Shown in pieces: positions 12,249 through 21,200 of a stretch of 64,000 nucleotides of DNA. Location: NCBI RefSeq assembly GCF_000764305.2, contig NW_025931682.1, positions 52,009-116,008 of the forward strand. Direction: 5' to 3'. Below the pieces are notes generated by a model, which made no database searches, had not been told where the DNA came from, and was given only the letters and a program-made list of their open reading frames with translations. This DNA is from Hyalella azteca (lineage: Eukaryota > Arthropoda > Malacostraca > Amphipoda > Hyalellidae). A program made the translations under genes and the position numbers. How positions within the stretch are numbered: position 1 is the first letter of the stretch; the number at the start of each line of letters is the position of its first letter.

Positions 12249-15200
12249 CGTCCGTCCGTCCGTGACTTCACGTTTTCGTCGACGAGAAAATACGCTCTCT
12301 GTCACTTACTGCAGTGAGTACTGAGTTATATTTTTTTCTCGTTGCTAAGGACACGTTATTTCGCTGGGCATTCGTCATTCGTTGGCCACGGTAACTCTGA
12401 TCCAGGTTTTTCTGTATTCACTGACCGTTAAATTGGTTCAGGAGAACGGTTTCTCAGAGTCCGACTGCCATACATTCAACAGGTCTACATTTTTGGTAAG
12501 TATACCCATGAGACATTGCGACCCTGGTCACCATTGTTGTTGACTCAGCTGCTTGTTTTGGTTGAGTGGACCAACCCTATTCCTTAACGTGACGTTTCTT
12601 TAACCAACGAAACAATAATTTATTTAATTTCAATATTCCAATGAGTTACTTCACCTTCTCAATTAAATTCCATTTTCGTTTCATTGCTGTCGGTGAGTGT
12701 TGCTTCCTTGAGATGCTCCGTATTTTGTGGTGCACTTAAGATCTTTTGAGCCTCCCTTCTTTGTTTCAGCTCGCTGTAGTGACCTATCATTTGCACAGTT
12801 ACAATTTCATTGTCATTCGTTGCCTTTTAGAAATATTCCTTTTATAATCTTCAACGAAACTTTTTATCGCAAGATAATATTTCATTTGTTAGTATTTTCT
12901 TTTGAATATTAAATTTTGTTCTTGAATTTTATTATTTTATAATTTGAAGGATCGCGAATGTTTTAAGGTGATGATTCTATAAGTATCTTGTTGATATTAG
13001 TTAGCTTCTCTTGTGTTCTTCACTGGGATGCTGGCAGCCATTGCAAGGCACGCCATTTTTTATTACCTATTCCTTGAATATATTATTCTACCTATTATGA
13101 TAATAGGTCGTACCCATTATGTTCAAATGAGGTACTTGCAATCTAATGAACGTCAGAATTTTTATTTTGTGTAGAAAACCCCTTGAAAATGTATTTATTT
13201 ATTGCTTGTCTTTAGAATTGCTTGTTTTTAAATGCCTGCAATACGTTTCGATTATTTTTTACATTCATTGTGTTTGAATTAATTTGGCTATTAATCTTTT
13301 ATTTGATCGTTGCCCATAGTGTGTGTTTATGGTTTAGTTATTGATTGTACTTTTGTTGATTGATATTTAGTTATTGATTGGTTTTTGTTACTGCACTCAC
13401 GCACTCATCACGCAGCCTGCACCTGGCGACAGCAGCTTAGGCCTCCCCAGCAAGACAGCCCCAAGTGGTGGGGACAGCCAGTACGGGTTTGGGGGCACAG
13501 CTGTCGACGATGCCCCACATCCCCCACATCCCCCTCCTGTACCGCGAGACCCTGATCCCCTTACCGGGTCTAGTCCTCCCCCCTCCACATCCCCCTACGG
13601 ACAGCCCCCCTACTCCTCATCTCCCCCCAGCTCATTAACGTATGGCTATGGTCCCCAGCAGACGGGGAAGCCAGTCCCTAATGGGTTACCCAACAAAAGC
13701 TCCTCCCCGTACAGCGGGGTTCATCACCCACATTTTAGTCACCACAGCCGCCTGCCTCCACCACCTCCTGCTAACGGTGCCAGCAATAATGGTGGCATCA
13801 ACCATGCTGCTCCTGCCGCTACTTCCACGCCCTCCACCAATAATAATCCTCGCTTTGCTCACAACCAACATCCACCACAACCACCTCCCCCACACCCACC
13901 AGCAGCCACCAGCCCCACATCCATGCCTGGCTACTCCCCACCCAAGACGCACCCAGTTAATGACAGTATACCTGCCAACCCCGGCCACCGTATCCCCAAT
14001 AACAACAATAATCACGTACCAAATAACGGCAGCTACGTGCCTAATAACCACGTCTCCAGTATAAGTAATTACAGTAGTGGTAATCACGTGGGTAGTAACA
14101 GTAACCCCCACGGTAACAGTAACCCCCAGGGTAGTCAGGCCCCCCCCAGCATCCACAGTCCAGGCTACGACCAGTCGGACGCGTCGCCCCCCAAGATCGA
14201 CAGGTCCAATAAGCCGGGCAAGCCCCGCCTGCCGCCTCCGTCCGGCAACGATTTCCGTAATTTTAATAGCGAATATGAGACTAATTATACGAACAGCTCG
14301 CGCAATAACCGTGAGGAGCAGCACAGGAAGGTTAGTATTGGTTACCAGGATTGTTTCTAATAACAGCTTTGCGGATTCAATATATTTTTCGAATGCCATG
14401 GAGAGAGTTTTTTATTGCATTGTCTTTTTCTTACGATCATAAAACTAAAATTTTTATGGTACTCTAGTGCTAGACTAGTTACGTGTTGGTATTTTATGGT
14501 GGCTTAGTCCTACATTTATGTGTACAACCTCTGGACCTTTGTGACATTTGACGTTTTTTTTTGTTTGGAAATTAGCAGTTGAAGTACTTTTTTGTTAGAT
14601 TCATATTTTTACTTTCTCCTAGAAATGATAACAATGAAATGAAACTTTGTTTAGTTTCTTCCTAATGATTGATCTTGATTATTTATTTCTAATAGTGGGA
14701 TATTTTAAATTCAAGATTGATTTTTCATGTTCATCACGAGCCATTGAAAAAGTTGCAATGTGATATCCACGCGAATCATTTGGTAACGCTTAATTTCTCT
14801 AGACTTGCCAAGTCTCGAGAGCTCCAAATTGTAGACTAAACCTATCTTCAATACGAAAAATATCTCTAACGTCTCCTTCTATATTGCATTAGTGAGAAAT
14901 ATTGCCGTATATGAAGCTGACCCATGCCACTGCACAGATGGGGTACGGTCCAGCTCGTGGCCCCAACATCGGCCCCAATGCCCACGACGACCTCAAGAGC
15001 AGGTACCACTACTCCCCCGGCACCCAGCAGTTCCCCGCGTCACATCCCACCCAGCATCACTCACGCCCCAGGCCTGGGGAACACCATACGCACCATCCCC
15101 GCTCCTCATCACAGCCCCCAGCGTACCATGGAGAAGATCCATACAGGTCTCTGCTCAGTAACTTAGATTATCTGAACTGTAATAATCTGAATTAAGATTA

Positions 15201-18200
15201 TCTGAACTATGTGTAGAAATTATTGAATGTCACTTTACTAACGATATATTTTTAAAAGTTCTACGAACATGAAAACTACTAGATTTTTGGCACTGCATTT
15301 CAGCTTACAAGTTTACTATAAATGTAGAAATAATTCCAGATTAAAGAAAATGTTACTTAACTTATAAGTAAATCACAGTGATTACCGTCTGCGGAGAGAG
15401 ATGAACCATTAAATGTAACATTTGCCCAATGTTAAGAAAATGTGATCATGTCGTGAGTTTTCGATGTAGTGCATGGCATCACTGTATGGGTAGCAGTAAT
15501 GGCTCGACTCACATGATAACACCGCAGCACAATAAATATTTTCCTAACTTTGGGCCAATCTCACTCCAGATGACGGTACTCTATGATATTGTAGTTACCA
15601 AGTCACTTACTTTCATATAAATCACCTTGAAGCGAGTACTCTTGACTCTAAAGTTATTATGTGAAGACTTACTGATATTATTGCCATCGCACTGTCTCAT
15701 GTCACGCGGAGATGAACCCTTCACTTAATGTTTAAATTATAAGCAACAACCCACTGATATAATAATGATGAAATCTAATATAATAATGATGAAAGGAAAA
15801 GTTTTATGATAAGAATAATTATTTGATAGTAAGGGATTTTATGTGACAGGTTAATCGTTACGAAAACTAGGCATTAAAACCCAAAAGCTAAAACAGTAAA
15901 GGTAAGAAAAGAGGCAAAGTGTTATGGATGGAACCCCAAACTGCAGCTCCACTAATGAAGTTAGTTTCAATAACGGGATAGGCAAAGAGCTTACCCAGGA
16001 CTTCATCTCACATTTTTTACATCATTTTTCGTTATTTTTTACATCATGGACCATTTTCTGTGTAACATAATTATTTACCATTTCTTTTGTTTTAATTCAT
16101 CAATACCTCTTTGTGAAATAACAATCATTTTGTTCTGCCGAAATTGCAAGTTATGATGCCCCAAGTTATGCTGTTTTGTATCACCGAATTTATTGTGCAG
16201 TCTGAAGCCTGCGCCGCCACCGAAGAGCAGCATGGCCAAGCCAGTGCCTCCCCCCAAGCCCCGCCATCAGCCCCGTGGGGACGTGCCACAGCCGTGGGGG
16301 GCGAGGGAAGGCCAGACGATGCTAGGTGCCAGCAACGGGCGCCTCAGTGACGACTACAGTGCAATAGACAGCGGCCACGGCAGCAGTCTTGAGAGGAAGG
16401 CCGACACCTTCACTAAATCTCCCTACCAAAAGGTGAGCTCGCTGTGCAGGCTTTGTTGCATTACATATTATGCGCATACATCCGTGGGGCGAGATTGTGC
16501 TGCTCTGTACCCTCAGACGTACTTGGTACTCACACATGATGTGTACTATGTAATCTCATGCAACTCATACACTGTAACCTCACCCAATCCGAACGCTGTA
16601 CACTCACCCAATTTGAAACCAGTGACCCCCTCCTACTTGAAACCAATAACTCTGTATCCTCGCCCCCATTGTAAATATTGTACTCTAGCCGAATATTTTA
16701 TATGCTTACCTTCGTAGCACCTGCGAAAACCAGGTAACCTCTACTCATAACTGTCTATGACAGAAAACTTGAGGCACAGCATCTTGGCACGTTTTTTTCA
16801 CAATAGTCGCTCTTACCTTTTTTCTAATCTTTATTCCGCTGAACACTTTTCTTTTGGATTAAATACCTATTGAAATATGCTCCGTTATTGATGCTCATTT
16901 CAAGCAATCATTATACACTAAACTTGAAGTCTTGATGCCTTGTGGATTGTATAGCGGCAAGGCCTTGATAAAGTCAGTTCCTTCGTTTGAGTGTACGTTT
17001 ATGTGGCAGCAGACGCAGGGCTCGCAAGGCTTCTACCTGAACGTGCCCATGCCGGGCTCCAGAGGGGAAGGCCCGAAGTCCACTCCTGGTATGGAACTCC
17101 CCAACCACGACCATCGCGGCAGCGCCTTTGAGCTTTACAAGAAACCTACCGACCCTCGAGCTCGGTCACAACAGCCTCAGCAGCAGCCGCACTACTTCCC
17201 TGGTCCTGACGGTCATCCTAACAGGTTTGTGTCTCACCTTATGGCAGTTTGTGCCTCAGCCCATGGCAGTTGGTGCCTCAGCCCATGGCAGTTTGTGCCT
17301 CAGCCCATGGCAGTTTGTGCCTCAGCCCATGGCAGTTTGTGTTTCAGCCCATGGCAGTTTGTGTTTCAGCCCATGGCAGTTCGTGCCTCAGCCCATGGCA
17401 GTTTGTACCTCAGCCCACGGCAGTTTTGTGGAAGGGGAAGGAGTGGTCGTTACGAAGCATAGTTTTTGCCGCAACAGGAAGCGTGTCCTGCGTGGATTGC
17501 TGGTGCGGGCTCAGGCCCCAGTAATCCTGGTCCCTCAGGCGTTTGTGTTATGCTGACCTCGCTAATCCTTACGAACGCATGTCTCATCATTCTATCTAAT
17601 GATTATTTACTGATATTACGTTTAGTTTTCAGGGGATAAATATGTGCCAATCAAGGTTTATGCGAACATGTGCTGGAAGTTACTTATGTTCAGCTCCTGG
17701 TACATTAATGCCAATGATTCACTATATAATGAAGCATTGGTTCAGTCTCGATTGCTAAACACGCTGGCAGTTGTGCAATGTGCATACTGTTTGCAGCAAA
17801 TGCTTCTACTGAATTTGTTAATGATGCATTTGGGGTCATTTTTCAGTTGAAGGAGATCAAACAAACCAAATCTCTGAGCCAAATCTGAGGTGGTAAAACC
17901 AAATCTGAGGTGGTAAAATTATTCGGGCAACCATTATAATACTTGAACGAAAATTTATACTGATTCATCGAACTCTTTTGTGTGTAAAAAGCCTGAGTAA
18001 ATGCATGTCTGTTGTCATACTAGCCTCATCGAGCACTCGGCCGCGCTTTGGTGGATCAGTCACGCCAGTTTGTGCGATATTGAATATCTTTTGCGTTTTC
18101 ATTATGCCTCAGATTTCCTGTATGTTAGACTGTTATCACAGTTATTTGAATTGTTATTACTGTGCTAAAATGACTGGTTTTAGCACAGTAATGACATCCT

Positions 18201-21200
18201 GCACAACTGCAATGCTGCAGTTTGCTCGTTGCTCCTCTTCGAAGCTGCTTTTGTTATCAAGTCTCAGTTCACTTGCTGGGCTAGTTCTTCTTTGATGTTG
18301 ATCATTTCTATTGTTTTATATGTCCGTAAGTAGAAAAACTCGAGAACTGTAAAGAAGTCTAAAGTGTTAGCTCTTGATCGAACGATGAGGGCATTGTGAT
18401 ATATTTTGTGTTTTCTCATTGGGTCATGACAATTTTTTTAAAACTTTATCTTTCTTCACTACGAAACTGCGCTGAAGGTTAGAAGGAATTCTCGATCGAA
18501 ATATCCTTCGATTTTAGCATGGCGTTCTGAGCCAGGAATATCTATAGAATAAGTTTTGTGTGCCTTTTCTATGGAAAAATTCCGATGACTAAATTTAGAC
18601 TAAAGAGATGAGTAAATTAGTTACTGAGGAGATGTGTTATTAGTTACTGAGGAAACCCTTTATATTGAGACTACCACGGACTAACTCAAACTAACACTCT
18701 TTGCTATTGCATGGGATTTGGCAATCCTGCGGATCATCATGTTTCAGCTCTGTTAGTATAACTTTTTCAAAATGGTGACGGGAAATCTAATGCTTTTTCA
18801 CCACTCGCACGTTCTGAAAGATTTAGTAAGCCAACTTTATTACTTACAGAGGGGACGGATATAATTAATAGAGCGTGCGGTTTAATAATATGATGGTGTC
18901 GGCGTAAAGAGGTTGGGCAATAAGAGGTTGGGGGTATTAAGAGGTTGGGGTGTTAAGAGGTTGGGGGTATTAAGAGGTTGGGGTATTAAGAGGTTGGGGT
19001 ATTAAGAGGTTGGGGGTATTAAGAGGTTGGGGTATTAAGAGGTTGGGGGTATTAAGAGGTTGGGGTATTAAGAGGTTGGGGTATTAAGAGGTTAGGTGAC
19101 GGGAAATCTAATGCTTTTTCACCACTCGCACGTTCTGAAAGATTTAGTAAGCCAACTTTATTTAGCGCTTTTCTTACTTACAGAAGGGACGGATATAATT
19201 AACGAAGCGGGCGGTTTAATAATATGACGGTATCGGCTTTTAAGAGGTTGGGGTATTAAGAGGTTACCGCTTCAGATACGAGGCATGCGGAGAGGGCGAT
19301 GAGGCGACAGTGCGCGGTTACTTCGGTGACCAGGGCGGCGTGCTATCATGTGATACAACAGGCGTGTCCCTGCTCATTCCTAAGGGAGCTATCAAATCTA
19401 ATTCTGTACAAGAAGTTTACTTCAAAGTCTGTCAAGACGATTCTCTTTCTCTCTCTTCTGATCGTTATGAAGGTCAGTGAGCCTGTGTTCTGTGCAGCCA
19501 TTGTTACGGTCGTCTCTGTACTCCCGTTTAACCACTAACCGCACCACATTCTGGTGCGATAGCTAGACAGTTTGCTCTTGGTAGGTTTAAGGTAGCGAGT
19601 TTATAGAAGCTTTATGCGTGTGATGATAATTATCCTCCTAGTGAACTTATCCTCCCTCGAGCGCGGCGTCCTCTCGTTATCATCCTAGCCATGTTTGCTT
19701 GGCGCCATACTGCGTGTCCTGTAGAACTACTTTTTATTTCTTTTGTTGTGAAGTTCGTATTCCTTTGTGTGGTGTTCCCGTGTTTCATTATGACCAGTTC
19801 TGCTTGCTTCTTCATAGTTCGTGTTTATTCTTTTCGACTGTATTTTCTTATCATTTCAATTGTCTTATTGTCAAATTTTTTTCTTGTGTTAAGTCCTTTT
19901 TTCCCTGTGAATGATGTCTGCTGTCAGATATCATATCAGCACAGATTCGAATGACGATATCAAAGATATTTTATGCGCTGACAGCTGCGAGTTTCTTGAT
20001 TAATAATTAATTCGATTTTTCCCATCCTTATCTACGAATGGATTTAGAGTCGTTCAATACCTTTCGTAACTTGCCCGGATTATCACATTCTCCGTTTTTA
20101 GACAAAGAGTTGTAGCCACGACTTTTAACTCTTGCCACGACAAGAGTTGTAGCCACGACTTCATTTCAAAAAGATGCGTTACCTTTCATTGAACGAAATA
20201 TTCGTGGTCATTGACACGCAAGTCATTTGCCGTCGAAGATTCCTTCTGTGTTGTGGCTGTCTTGAGTAAATTTCAGAATTTAGATTTGAATGTTCTTATG
20301 ATTCTTTTAGATTTGAATGTTCTTATCATGTTCATATGTGTTTTTGTATCCATTAAGGATTGGTTTTTTCATCATCTAGCTCTCCTGCTCGTCAAAAACG
20401 AATGGCGATAAGTTTAAGTCTTTTTTGATGTCGATATGTTTAAGATGACAAAAATACTTGCATTTGAGATAAAGAAATTGAATTCATGCAAAGTAAAGAC
20501 ATGGAACTAATTTGTTTAAGAGTTCAAATTTGTTGACTTCAGTATTGGAGACCATTTATTCCCTCATTACCTACTTCATATTTTGTTGGGGGAAGAAATG
20601 AGGGTTTTGTGTGTGGTTTCCTCGTGTCGTCCCTAAGTGGCGCAATGCCATCGAGAAGCTCCATGCAAGAAGAGGACTCGTTGAAGCCGAGCTTTTCTTT
20701 ACGCAAGGCCGAGAATGAGCCAAAGGGCAGCCATGTATGTCAGATCAGAATGTATGTTTTTGAATTGTTGTGCCGCAAACTTGCAACAACCTGTAAGTAT
20801 CACCGCACATGCAGAACTATTATGACCAAGAGCATTCCTTCACTCAATTGGTCGTCAGCTAATGTCATGCATATTTTTTAGCAAGTACCATTTTTTGAAT
20901 GAAGAACAGCTAGAAAATATTTCTCGAAAAGTATTCATTTACTTTGGAATGTACAATTTACTTATCATTTTCAATAATTTATATAATTAGGACATTCATT
21001 GTAGCGTGGGACAATATTTCTAACGCCATCGCCTTTTACTTCAACATCGGCAGAGGCGCCTCGCCAAGCGCTTGAGCTCATGAAATTGGTGCAAGATCGA
21101 TCGAGTGCAAAGATCAAATTGTAGTTGCTTGTGTTGTCCCGGGTTGTCGCGAACTCTTCCTTTAGAGGAGAAGGTCCCTCGCTTCGTTCCATATCATGAA

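Larger units (their letters stand above)
14331..17009. other. ZO-1 introns between tail exons
   Basis: Introns 14331-14937, 15147-16200 and 16433-17009 are AT-rich. I see a short direct repeat (taatataataatgatgaaa-like at about 15756-15793) and short cacccaat/gtaacctc-type repeats at about 16575-16660. No gene or transposon was recognised. Confidence 0.55.

Noticed and set aside
13686..14399. 237-codon minus-strand frame
   Set aside because: Shadow of the low-complexity ZO-1 tail exon on the + strand.
20609..20745. Possible extra exon reading [20 protein letters not shown]
   Set aside because: It lies between two phase 1 borders of the ZU5 domain, but its own frame and donor do not fit; inclusion would break the domain.
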